64,000 nt of DNA from Chitinophaga filiformis (GCF_900102545.1 NZ_FNBN01000003.1:62001-126000), one strand, 5' to 3'. Numbered from the stretch's first letter, positions 9,222 to 16,090 are shown. A program made the numbers and translations. The notes: generated by a model from the sequence alone, not told the origin.

Positions 9222-10310
9222 TTAGTTATACACTTTCACCATATAGACGAATTCTTCCAGTTTCTTCACCTGATCCACACGAGTTAATCCTCCCAGCCTG
9301 TTCTTATGGTTCCATTCCTTTTTAGGCAGCTTATCTTTAGGCATTTCTTCCAGCAGGCGTTTCAGGTGTGCTGATTTAACTGCAAAAGCAATACCATCGG
9401 AAGTAGTTTGTTTGCCGGTTACAATACCCACCACATCACCTTTGCTATCCATAAGGGGGGCGCCACTGTTGCCGGGATTAACCGGGATGGACACCTGATA
9501 GGCAGCGCTGTCGCCATTAAAACCGGTCTGGGCACTGATATAACCTTCGCCGTAAACAATCTCATCCCGTGGATAACCCAGGGTGAATACTGCTTCACCA
9601 CGTGACGCGTATTGAGGCTTCAGGGTGTAGGGGAGTGGCTGCCCTTTAAAAGTACTATCGGTGATCTTGAGGATGGCCAGATCGCTGGAAATGTCCTCAA
9701 ATACACTGGCAGCTTTAAATGCTTCCCCTTTTGTATTCTGGATATAAATGGAGTCCGCACCTGCTATTACGTGGTAGTTGGTTACCACATAACCATTGTT
9801 GGAGATGGCAAATCCGGTACCACCATAAGTGCCGGGGTTGGCGGGTGCTTTCTTTTTACTGTTGATGTCGTTGATGAGGGCGTTCTGGGAGCGTTGAATG
9901 TTATTCAGTACACGTCTTACATCCTCATACTGGGCGGTTGTATTCTGTCTGGTAGCATTCTGCATGAGCGCTATGGTAGACAGGGAGGTGACCAGGGCTA
10001 TACAAGCCGCTGCCGCCATATTGGTGATCAGTCTTCTGCTGATAGTAAAAACCTTCTTCTGAGCAGGGATCTGCGATGGAGGTAGGACTTCATCAATAGC
10101 CATGGAAGCGTGGATCTTATCCATCTTTTCCTGGAATGCTACCCGCTGTCCGTATTGTTCCAGCTGCTGCATGAGCTGCTGGTGCAGCAGCACCTGCTCA
10201 TTGACTGCCGGGTTGGACTGGCGCAGCGCTTCGAAAGCAGTTCTTTCCTGCTCGCTCATTTCGCCCTCCAGGTAGCGTTCTATATCACGTATTAATGTAA
10301 AGTCGTTCAT
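9222..10310 (-). CDS. Membrane-anchored trypsin-like serine protease with anti-sigma-like N-terminus
   Basis: The 362-residue protein has three parts. Residues 1-75 are cytoplasmic-looking and carry an RYLEGEMSEQERTAFEALRQSNP motif resembling the start of Bacteroidota anti-sigma and FecR-type regulators. Residues 93-116 are one hydrophobic helix (LITNMAAAACIALVTSLSTIAL). Residues 160-320 are a trypsin-like domain of the HtrA/DegS type: His180 in VTNYHVIAG, Asp210 in SSDLAIL, and Ser282 in VNPGNSGAPL make a complete catalytic triad. No PDZ domain follows. It lies 49 bases after the ECF sigma gene on the same strand, so a role as the sigma's membrane regulator is likely by context. An ordinary membrane-tethered quality-control protease is the alternative. 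Confidence 0.8.
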   Translation of the reverse strand: MNDFTLIRDIERYLEGEMSEQERTAFEALRQSNPAVNEQVLLHQQLMQQLEQYGQRVAFQEKMDKIHASMAIDEVLPPSQIPAQKKVFTISRRLITNMAAAACIALVTSLSTIALMQNATRQNTTAQYEDVRRVLNNIQRSQNALINDINSKKKAPANPGTYGGTGFAISNNGYVVTNYHVIAGADSIYIQNTKGEAFKAASVFEDISSDLAILKITDSTFKGQPLPYTLKPQYASRGEAVFTLGYPRDEIVYGEGYISAQTGFNGDSAAYQVSIPVNPGNSGAPLMDSKGDVVGIVTGKQTTSDGIAFAVKSAHLKRLLEEMPKDKLPKKEWNHKNRLGGLTRVDQVKKLEEFVYMVKVYN

Positions 10311-10359
10311 TGCCTGTAACCGCTTTTACAGATCTGTCAGGTCTTACACCTGTCAGGTC

Positions 10360-10935
10360 CTAAGATTTATATTGTTCAAAAAATAGTTTCTTCAATCGCA
10401 TCAGGCACTTGTACTTCTGATTTTTGGCATTTTCTGAGTTGGTATATCCAAATTTCTCAGCAATGTCCTGCATAGACAGTTTCCTGATATAATAGTCCTC
10501 CAGGATCGTTTTACAAGGCTCTCCCATATTCCCCATGGTCTTTTCCATTACCCTGAACTGCTGGTCCTTCTCCTCATGTTCCGCCATGGTATTGTCATCT
10601 TCTGCCGGTAATACTTCTTCCAGTTCGTCCGGAAGGGCCAGTTGCCAGTTGCCGGTCTGCAATTTCTTTAACCACAAATGACGGCACACCGCATAGAGGA
10701 AAGTTTTCAGCTTGCTGTACAGATCAAATTCCCCTTTCTGCGCTTTCTCATACAAGATGATCATGGCTTCCTGGAAAAGATCTTTAGCATCATCTTCAGA
10801 CCCATTGTACTGTAAAACCATTCTTAATATAGAAGGATAATTCTCCGTATAGATGGTTGCCAGCGCCCTGTCGTCATTCCTGGTTAATCCCAGCAGTAAT
10901 TCCCGATCCCGTTCTATGTTCTGATTATGCTTCAC
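10360..10935 (-). CDS. ECF-type RNA polymerase sigma factor
   Basis: The 191-residue protein has the two ECF regions. Region 2 covers about residues 25-95, with the core DDAKDLFQEAMIILYEKAQKG and LKTFLYAVCRHLW. Region 4 covers about residues 130-185, with CKTILEDYYIRKLSMQDIAEKFGYTNSENAKNQKYKCLMRLKKL, a helix-turn-helix in which the SMQDIAEKFGYT segment is followed by the recognition helix. It would direct RNA polymerase to a small regulon. The next gene downstream encodes the likely membrane regulator. A palindrome-containing motif, TGGGTTACC, lies 25 bases upstream of its start and recurs upstream of the divergent lipoprotein gene, a hint at autoregulation. Confidence 0.92.
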   Translation of the reverse strand: MKHNQNIERDRELLLGLTRNDDRALATIYTENYPSILRMVLQYNGSEDDAKDLFQEAMIILYEKAQKGEFDLYSKLKTFLYAVCRHLWLKKLQTGNWQLALPDELEEVLPAEDDNTMAEHEEKDQQFRVMEKTMGNMGEPCKTILEDYYIRKLSMQDIAEKFGYTNSENAKNQKYKCLMRLKKLFFEQYKS

Positions 10936-10955
10936 TTATTAATACTATTAAATGG

Positions 10956-11159
10956 CTTTGGTAACCCAAAGTAGCAGAAAAAAAATCCAAATCCCAAATC
11001 GGTCCCGGCGTCTATTTCCCTATAGATGCAGGAATGAGCTGATTTCATATATGGTTAGGCCTCTATATATGAAAATATCCTGCCGGAAACCCCAAAAGGG
11101 GGTAAAACAGGTCAGAAAAAATTTTTTTAAAAATCTGGGTTACCTTTTTTCAAACCCGG
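10956..11159. promoter_or_regulatory. Divergent control region with three inverted repeats
   Basis: The 268-base gap between the sigma gene and the lipoprotein gene contains three symmetrical elements. CTTTGG-taac-CCAAAG lies at 10956-10971. TTTCATATAT and ATATATGAAA (11043-11052 and 11065-11074) are a perfect 10-bp pair with a 12-base spacer. CTGGGTT/AACCCGG (11135-11141 and 11153-11159) pair with one wobble. The 9-mer TGGGTTACC occurs at 11136-11144 on the plus strand and at 10960-10968 on the minus strand, each oriented towards its own gene. Which of these bind protein is unknown. Confidence 0.45.
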
Positions 11160-11203
11160 TATAAAGGATAGATAATATTTCAAAACCTAAAACATAAGTC
11201 AAA

Positions 11204-11422
11204 ATGAAAAACGCTCTGAAAATTGGTTTCTTAGCATTAGCTCTTGGTGTATTCGCAGCTTCTTGCGGTGGTGGTTCTTCAACTCCGGCAGAAGATACAA
11301 CTGCTGCTTCTCAGACTATCGATTCAGCTGCTGCAACTGTTGATTCAGCTGCTGCTACCGTTGATTCAGCTGCTGCTGTTGTTGACTCAGCTAAAGCTGC
11401 TGTTGACTCTACCAAAAAATAA
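11204..11422 (+). CDS. Small heptad-repeat lipoprotein
   Basis: The 72-residue product has a lipoprotein signal (MKNALKIGFLALALGVFAASC, lipobox FAAS-C with Cys21), followed by a Gly/Ser/Thr-rich linker. The mature part is built of seven-residue units: DSAAATV, DSAAATV, DSAAAVV, DSAKAAV and a final DSTKK. The underlying DNA repeats with a 21-base period from about 11322. The Ala/Val positions spaced every seven residues would form a continuous amphipathic helix, similar in principle to Lpp-like lipoproteins. It is probably anchored in the outer membrane. It is divergent from the ECF sigma gene and ends in a strong terminator. I cannot assign a function. Confidence 0.78.
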   Translation: MKNALKIGFLALALGVFAASCGGGSSTPAEDTTAASQTIDSAAATVDSAAATVDSAAAVVDSAKAAVDSTKK

Positions 11423-11455
11423 TTACGTTGGTAAGCAAATAAAGGCTTTTATATG

Positions 11456-11488
11456 ACCGCTCCGTTCTAAACGGGGCGGTTTTTTTTT
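11456..11488 (+). terminator. Rho-independent terminator of the small lipoprotein gene
   Basis: ACCGCTCCGT (11456-11465) pairs with ACGGGGCGGT (11471-11480) with one G-T wobble, followed by eight further T residues. Confidence 0.92.
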
Positions 11489-11577
11489 GTTAAGCCTGCC
11501 TGTTTTGATAGGATACTGAAAAAAATATCAGAAATTGGCTATTAAATTAGATAGATTGTAATTATTGACAAGAGTGC

Positions 11578-11607
11578 TTGGAAAATTCAAATCCTGATGT
11601 ATTTTTG
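11578..11607 (+). promoter_or_regulatory. Promoter of the aromatic amino acid operon leader
   Basis: TTG (11578-11580), a 19-base spacer and TATTTTTG (11600-11607) match the Bacteroidota housekeeping consensus TTG-N17-23-TAnnTTTG exactly. Transcription would start near 11613, about 14 bases before the first leader peptide start codon. Confidence 0.75.
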
Positions 11608-11626
11608 TCAGGCAATCAAGCAAAAT

Positions 11627-11689
11627 ATGATACAGCAAACAACCTTTGGTTACTTTTATGGTTTCTACTTTTTCTGGTACCAGGAATAG
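11627..11689 (+). CDS. Aromatic leader peptide 1 (attenuator)
   Basis: The 20-codon frame encodes MIQQTTFGYFYGFYFFWYQE, with ten aromatic residues (5 Phe, 4 Tyr, 1 Trp) in twelve consecutive codons from 11645 to 11680. It begins about 14 bases after the predicted transcription start. Its stop codon (11687-11689) overlaps the first base of the segment that can form an antiterminator with the left arm of the downstream terminator. This composition and position are those of a regulatory leader peptide whose translation senses charged Phe-, Tyr- and perhaps Trp-tRNA. No other function is expected for the peptide itself. Confidence 0.85.
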   Translation: MIQQTTFGYFYGFYFFWYQE

Positions 11690-11762
11690 GGGGGTCGTTT
11701 GTAGTACTTAAATATAAAGAAACTAGCAAAGGGCCTCCCAGACGGGAGGCCTTCTTAATTTT
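11689..11762 (+). terminator. Attenuator 1: mutually exclusive antiterminator and terminator
   Basis: The terminator is GGCCTCCC (11732-11739), loop AGAC, GGGAGGCC (11744-11751), then TTCTTAATTTT. The antiterminator is the segment 11689-11701 (GGGGGGTCGTTTG), which can pair with 11727-11739 over 12 of 13 positions, including two G-T pairs, and so would consume the whole left arm of the terminator. A ribosome stalled on the aromatic codons leaves 11689-11701 free and favours read-through. A ribosome reaching the stop codon covers it and favours termination. Confidence 0.8.
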
Positions 11763-11777
11763 GATAATATTAGCTTT

Positions 11778-11858
11778 ATGTTACAGCGTTTCAGCCTTTA
11801 TTTCTTTTACTTTTTCTTTTATTTCTTTTACGTCGTAAAGGCCGGGACTCTTTTGTAA
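11778..11858 (+). CDS. Aromatic leader peptide 2 (attenuator)
   Basis: The 26-codon frame starts MLQR and continues FSLYFFYFFFYFFY (codons at 11790-11831) before ending VVKAGTLL. It contains 8 Phe and 4 Tyr, but no Trp. It begins 15 bases after the T-rich tail of the first attenuator's terminator. Its last five sense codons (11841-11855) coincide with the antiterminator segment of the second attenuator. The density of Phe and Tyr codons is comparable to the classical pheA and pheST leader peptides of enterobacteria. Confidence 0.88.
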   Translation: MLQRFSLYFFYFFFYFFYVVKAGTLL

Positions 11859-11920
11859 TAACTGCACTCCAACATAATTGCAAATAAAAAGGGTCCCGGC
11901 TCCACCGGGGCCCTTTTTCA
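11841..11920 (+). terminator. Attenuator 2: mutually exclusive antiterminator and terminator
   Basis: The terminator has left arm AAAAGGGTCCCGG (11887-11899), loop CTCCA and right arm CCGGGGCCCTTTT (11905-11917), 13 pairs with one wobble, followed by TTC and T-rich sequence. The alternative partner of the left arm is GCCGGGACTCTTTT (11841-11854), which pairs with 11887-11900 over 14 positions with a single G-T. The antiterminator segment lies inside the last codons of leader peptide 2, so translation to the stop codon would mask it and permit termination. Confidence 0.87.
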
Positions 11921-11929
11921 TTTTATACG

Positions 11930-11949
11930 GTAGTTGCTGTAGCAACTAC
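11930..11949. promoter_or_regulatory. 9-bp inverted repeat just upstream of pheA
   Basis: GTAGTTGCT (11930-11938) and AGCAACTAC (11941-11949) are perfect reverse complements with a two-base centre. It ends 25 bases before the pheA start. It could be a protein operator or an RNA hairpin; it has no T-run and no leader frame of its own. Confidence 0.45.
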
Positions 11950-11974
11950 AAATCAAAAAAACAAACATTAAAAA

Positions 11975-12799
11975 ATGCGTGTCGCAATCCAGGGTTTTGA
12001 AGGATGTTTTCATCAGATAGCAGCAGAAGGATACTATGGTAAAGGTATAGAGATCGAATGCTGCGCATCCTTTCCGGAACTTGTTAAAAAGGTAGTTAAA
12101 CAGAAAGATGCAGATGCCGGGGTAATGGCTATTGAAAATTCCATTGCCGGAAGCATTCTTCCAAACTATACGCTGCTAAAGAATTCAGGGCTGCATGTGA
12201 TCGGTGAAGTATACCTTCATATTAAACAACACCTGATGGTGCTACCCGGACAAACACTGGAAGACATACGCGAAGTGCATTCACACCATATGGCATTACT
12301 TCAGTGTACAGAGTTCCTCGAGAAAAACCCCCATATGAAACTGGTAGAGACAGAGGATACAGCCCTCAGCGCAAAACATGTAGCACAGAAGAAGCTGAAG
12401 AGCACCGCAGCGATTGCCGGTAAACTGGCGGCAGACATATATGGTCTGGAGATCATCGCACCGAATATCCATACCATCAAAAATAACTATACCCGCTTCC
12501 TGGTGATTTCTCCTAACGGAGTAACACCTACGCCGGATGCCAATAAAGCATCTGTTTACTTCCAGACCTCACACGATCGCGGAAGCCTGGCTAAGGTGCT
12601 GACACAGGTAGCACAGGCAGGGATCAACCTGAGTAAGATCCAGTCGTTCCCGATGCCTGCCAAAGAGTGGAACTATTACTTCCATGCGGACTTCGAATTT
12701 GAGAACCTGAGCCACTTTGAAAAGAGCATCAGCAAGATTGAACCGCTCACCGAGGACATCAAGGTATTGGGCATTTATAAAAAAGGAAACACACATTAA
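11975..12799 (+). CDS. pheA: Prephenate dehydratase
   Basis: The 274-residue monofunctional enzyme converts prephenate to phenylpyruvate. The catalytic domain occupies about residues 1-180 and has the features IQGFEGCFHQIAA at the start, GVMAIENSIAGSI, and NNYTRFLVIS with the TRF motif required for activity. The C-terminal ACT domain (about residues 195-268) reads RGSLAKVLTQVAQAGINLSKIQSFP. In classical feedback-inhibited enzymes the corresponding motifs are GALV and ESRP; here they are GSLA and QSFP, so Phe binding may be altered. It is the first structural gene of a seven-gene operon and lies behind two tandem attenuators. Confidence 0.95.
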   Translation: MRVAIQGFEGCFHQIAAEGYYGKGIEIECCASFPELVKKVVKQKDADAGVMAIENSIAGSILPNYTLLKNSGLHVIGEVYLHIKQHLMVLPGQTLEDIREVHSHHMALLQCTEFLEKNPHMKLVETEDTALSAKHVAQKKLKSTAAIAGKLAADIYGLEIIAPNIHTIKNNYTRFLVISPNGVTPTPDANKASVYFQTSHDRGSLAKVLTQVAQAGINLSKIQSFPMPAKEWNYYFHADFEFENLSHFEKSISKIEPLTEDIKVLGIYKKGNTH

Positions 12800-12835
12800 T
12801 CACAACATACATCAGGACGCGGAAAACAACGTATT

Positions 12836-14002
12836 ATGAACTTACAGGTAGCAAAAAGGCTGCAGCAAACGGAAGAGTACTACTTCTCCAAAAAGCTCAG
12901 GGAAATAGATGAAATGAACAAGGCAGGTGCCAAAGTGATCAATCTTGGCATTGGTAGTCCGGATCTGCCTCCGCACCCTTCCGTAACTGCCACGCTGCAT
13001 GAATATGCTCAGCGGCCTGATACCCATGCTTACCAGGGCTATAAAGGTATTCCGGCACTCCGTAAGGCAATGGCCGACTGGTACCAGCGTTTCTATGGCG
13101 TTGTCCTGGATCCTGAAAAGGAAGTGCTGCCGCTGATAGGTTCCAAAGAAGGTATCATGCACATCTGCATGACCTACCTGCAGGAAGGAGATGAAGCCCT
13201 GGTGCCAAATCCGGGTTATCCTACCTACCGTTCTGCTGTAAACCTGAGTGGCGCTACCGTTGTGGATTATGACCTTGAGGAAAAGAACGGATGGCTGCCC
13301 GATCTGGATGCATTGGCCAAACGCGACCTGAGTAAAGTGAAGCTGATGTGGGTGAATTATCCGCATATGCCAACCGGCGCCCGCTTCAATGAGGAGTTTG
13401 CCTGTAAACTGGTAGCTTTTGCACAACAACATAATATCTTAATTTGTCACGATAATCCATATAGCTTCATTCTGAACAAACAGCCGCAAAGCCTGTTACA
13501 GACGCCCGGCGCCAGGGAAGTGGTACTGGAACTGAACTCTCTCAGCAAATCTTCCAATATGGCCGGCTGGCGTGTGGGAATGCTGGTAGGTAAGCAGGAA
13601 TGGATCAATGAAGTGCTGCGCTTCAAGAGCAATATGGACTCTGGTATGTTCCAGCCCCTTCAGATGGCTGCTGTAAAAGCACTGGAACTCGGTCCTGAAT
13701 GGTATGCGGAACTGAACGGTATCTATGAAGGCCGCCGTAAGAAAGTATTTGAGTTGCTGGAACTGCTCAACTGTACCTTCGATAAGAACCAGGTAGGATT
13801 GTTCGTATGGGCGAAGATCCCGGCTACTGCAAAAGACGGCTTCTCGCTGACAGACGAGATCCTGCAGCAAGCACAGGTCTTCATCACTCCGGGTGGCATC
13901 TTCGGCAGCAATGGCAACGGGTATATCAGGGTAAGTCTATGTAAGGATGAAAAAGTATTTGAAGAAGTGCTGGATAGGATCAAAACAAAATTTAAGCAAT
14001 AA
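12836..14002 (+). CDS. Class I/II pyridoxal-phosphate aminotransferase (probable aromatic aminotransferase)
   Basis: The 388-residue enzyme has the fold-type I pattern: NLGIGSPDLPPHP near the start, GSKEGIMHICMTYLQEGDEALVPNPGYPTY for cofactor binding, and NSLSKSSNMAGWRVGML, in which the lysine of SLSKS binds pyridoxal phosphate. The C-terminus contains YIRVSLCKDE with the substrate carboxylate-binding arginine. It sits between pheA and tyrA, 36 bases after pheA and five bases before tyrA. This makes the transamination of phenylpyruvate and hydroxyphenylpyruvate to Phe and Tyr its likely task. Family members also act on aspartate, alanine or LL-diaminopimelate precursors, so substrate specificity is inferred. 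Confidence 0.88.
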   Translation: MNLQVAKRLQQTEEYYFSKKLREIDEMNKAGAKVINLGIGSPDLPPHPSVTATLHEYAQRPDTHAYQGYKGIPALRKAMADWYQRFYGVVLDPEKEVLPLIGSKEGIMHICMTYLQEGDEALVPNPGYPTYRSAVNLSGATVVDYDLEEKNGWLPDLDALAKRDLSKVKLMWVNYPHMPTGARFNEEFACKLVAFAQQHNILICHDNPYSFILNKQPQSLLQTPGAREVVLELNSLSKSSNMAGWRVGMLVGKQEWINEVLRFKSNMDSGMFQPLQMAAVKALELGPEWYAELNGIYEGRRKKVFELLELLNCTFDKNQVGLFVWAKIPATAKDGFSLTDEILQQAQVFITPGGIFGSNGNGYIRVSLCKDEKVFEEVLDRIKTKFKQ

Positions 14003-14007
14003 CAGTC

Positions 14008-14850
14008 ATGATCGCAACTATAGTAGGAACAGGATTAATAGGTGGATCGCTGGCCATCAGCCTTAAAGAAAAAGGCGTGGCCAACTGGATAATAGGTGTG
14101 GACCAGAACCCCGACAACCTGAAGAAAGCACAGGAACTGAAGATCATTGACGAAGGAGCTACCCTGCAGGATGCAATGCAACGCTCACAGCTCATTATAC
14201 TGGCTATCCCGGTGGATGCGCTGTTACAGATCCTGCCCGCAGTATTGGATAACGCTGGACCTGAACATGTGATCATGGACGTAGGTTCTACAAAGCAACA
14301 GATATTACAACTCGTTGCCGGTCATCCCAACAGGGGGCGCTTTGTAGCGGCTCACCCGATGGCCGGCACGGAGTACTCCGGGCCTGAAGCCGCCATAAAG
14401 AATCTCTTCACGCAAAAAACTATGGTATTATGCGATGTGAAGAACAGTGCGGAAGATGCCCTGGAGATCATTGAAAATATGGTAGACAAACTGCAGATGC
14501 GCCTCGTATATATGAATGCGGAAGAGCACGACCTGCATACAGCCTACGTATCCCACATCTCGCATATCACGTCTTTTGCCCTGGCGCTGACAGTACTGGA
14601 GAAAGAAAAGGAACAGGGCCGCATATTTGAACTGGCAAGCGGTGGTTTTGAATCTACCGTAAGGCTGGCGAAAAGCTCACCTGATATGTGGGTGCCGATC
14701 TTCAAGCATAACCGCCATAACGTACTGGATGTACTGGATGAACATATCCACCAGTTACAGCAGATGAAGCAGTTGCTGGAGAAAGAAGACTACGAAACAT
14801 TCTATAAACTGATCCAGAAATCAAATAAGATCAGGAAAATATTAAAATAG
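14008..14850 (+). CDS. tyrA: Prephenate dehydrogenase
   Basis: The 280-residue protein starts MIATIVGTGLIGGSLAISL, a Rossmann NAD(P) motif of the TyrA family. AAHPMAGTEYSGPEAA carries the catalytic histidine region, and AYVSHISHITSFAL and ASGGFESTVRLAKSSPDMW form the C-terminal helical dimerisation domain. It oxidatively decarboxylates prephenate to 4-hydroxyphenylpyruvate for tyrosine. No ACT or chorismate mutase domain is attached; the mutase activity is supplied by the next gene. It begins only five bases after the aminotransferase stop. Confidence 0.93.
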   Translation: MIATIVGTGLIGGSLAISLKEKGVANWIIGVDQNPDNLKKAQELKIIDEGATLQDAMQRSQLIILAIPVDALLQILPAVLDNAGPEHVIMDVGSTKQQILQLVAGHPNRGRFVAAHPMAGTEYSGPEAAIKNLFTQKTMVLCDVKNSAEDALEIIENMVDKLQMRLVYMNAEEHDLHTAYVSHISHITSFALALTVLEKEKEQGRIFELASGGFESTVRLAKSSPDMWVPIFKHNRHNVLDVLDEHIHQLQQMKQLLEKEDYETFYKLIQKSNKIRKILK

Positions 14851-14945
14851 GCCGGTTGCGTATAGTGACTCATTTGCCAGGAAACTGAAAATGGCTCACT
14901 AGCCGATAGTCGGACAAGAACAAGAAAACAAACAATCACTGGATT

Positions 14946-16076
14946 ATGGACGACTATCGTCTATGGTCTGAAAAGCATCAAATGATGGAACAGATTCTCG
15001 CAAAAACAAAATTCTCCGATCCGGCTTCTGATAAGAAACCGTTGATCATTTCCGGTCCCTGCAGCGCAGAAACCGAAGAGCAGGTATTGGACACAGCCCT
15101 GAGACTGGCTAAAACCGGTAAAGTAGACGTACTGCGTGCTGGTATCTGGAAGCCACGTACCCGTCCGGGATCCTTTGAAGGTATCGGTGTTACCGGTTTA
15201 CCATGGTTACAGAAAGCGAAAGAACTGACTGGTCTTCCGCTGGCAGTAGAAGTAGCTACCGCTAAACAGGTGGAAGAAGCCCTGCAGCATGGTGTGGATA
15301 TCCTCTGGATCGGAGCGCGTACTACTGTGAACCCATTCTCCGTACAGGAAGTTGCTGATGCGCTGAAAGGTGTGGATACAACTGTACTGATCAAGAACCC
15401 GATCAATCCTGATCTCGAATTGTGGATCGGTGCTGTAGAGCGTGTACGTAACTCCGGCATCACCAAAGTAGGTCTGATCCACCGTGGATTCTCCAGCTAC
15501 GGCAATACTGAATACCGTAACGCGCCGATGTGGCACCTGCCTATCGAAATGAAGCGCCGTATGCCTGAACTGCCTATGATCTGCGATCCCAGCCATATCA
15601 GCGGTCGTCGCGATATCCTGCAGGAAGTTGCACAGGAAGCAGTTGACCTGGATTACGATGGTCTGATGCTGGAATCACACATCGATCCTGATAAAGCATG
15701 GAGCGATGCTAAACAGCAGGTTACTCCTGAAAGACTGGCAGAAATTTTGGAAGGTATCACCTGGCGTCATGAGCGCACTGATAAGAAAGAATTCAACTCT
15801 GCATTGGATAAACTTCGTGGTCAGATCAACCAGATCGATGATGAGATCATGCTGTTGCTGGGCAACCGTATGAAGATCGCTGAGAAGATCGGTATCTACA
15901 AAAAAGAGAACAATGTAACCATCCTGCAGACCAACCGCTGGAACGAAATTCTGCAGCGCGGTATTGCTAAAGGTGAGAAACTGGGCCTGACAAAAGATTT
16001 CATCCTGAAATACTTTGATGCAGTGCACCTGGAATCCATCAACAGGCAGAACAGAGTGATGAACGAAGACAAATAG
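14946..16076 (+). CDS. Bifunctional DAHP synthase / chorismate mutase
   Basis: The 376-residue protein is a fusion. Residues about 25-265 are a short type I-beta DAHP synthase (KDO8P-synthase-like): PLIISGPCSAETEEQ, GIWKPRTRPGSFEG, LIHRGFSSYGNTEYRN, and PMICDPSHISGRRD with metal and substrate ligands. Residues about 285-370 are an AroQ chorismate mutase helix bundle: LDKLRGQINQIDDEIMLLLGNRMKIAEKIG. The synthase-first order is the one described for Porphyromonas and other Bacteroidota, where the mutase domain also confers allosteric control by prephenate. It supplies both the first step of the shikimate pathway and the branch step to prephenate. It is separated from tyrA by 95 bases. Confidence 0.94.
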   Translation: MDDYRLWSEKHQMMEQILAKTKFSDPASDKKPLIISGPCSAETEEQVLDTALRLAKTGKVDVLRAGIWKPRTRPGSFEGIGVTGLPWLQKAKELTGLPLAVEVATAKQVEEALQHGVDILWIGARTTVNPFSVQEVADALKGVDTTVLIKNPINPDLELWIGAVERVRNSGITKVGLIHRGFSSYGNTEYRNAPMWHLPIEMKRRMPELPMICDPSHISGRRDILQEVAQEAVDLDYDGLMLESHIDPDKAWSDAKQQVTPERLAEILEGITWRHERTDKKEFNSALDKLRGQINQIDDEIMLLLGNRMKIAEKIGIYKKENNVTILQTNRWNEILQRGIAKGEKLGLTKDFILKYFDAVHLESINRQNRVMNEDK

Positions 16077-16090
16077 ACTTAATACAAAAT

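Noticed and set aside
9612..10085. A 157-codon plus-strand frame opposite the protease gene
   Set aside because: The opposite strand has an intact catalytic triad and a transmembrane segment; this frame is its shadow.
11578..11838. An 86-codon open frame with TTG start and two hydrophobic stretches
   Set aside because: It overlaps the promoter, the first terminator and both leader peptides in another frame. Its hydrophobicity comes from the same T-rich codons that encode Phe and Tyr in the leaders, and it has no ATG start or homology.
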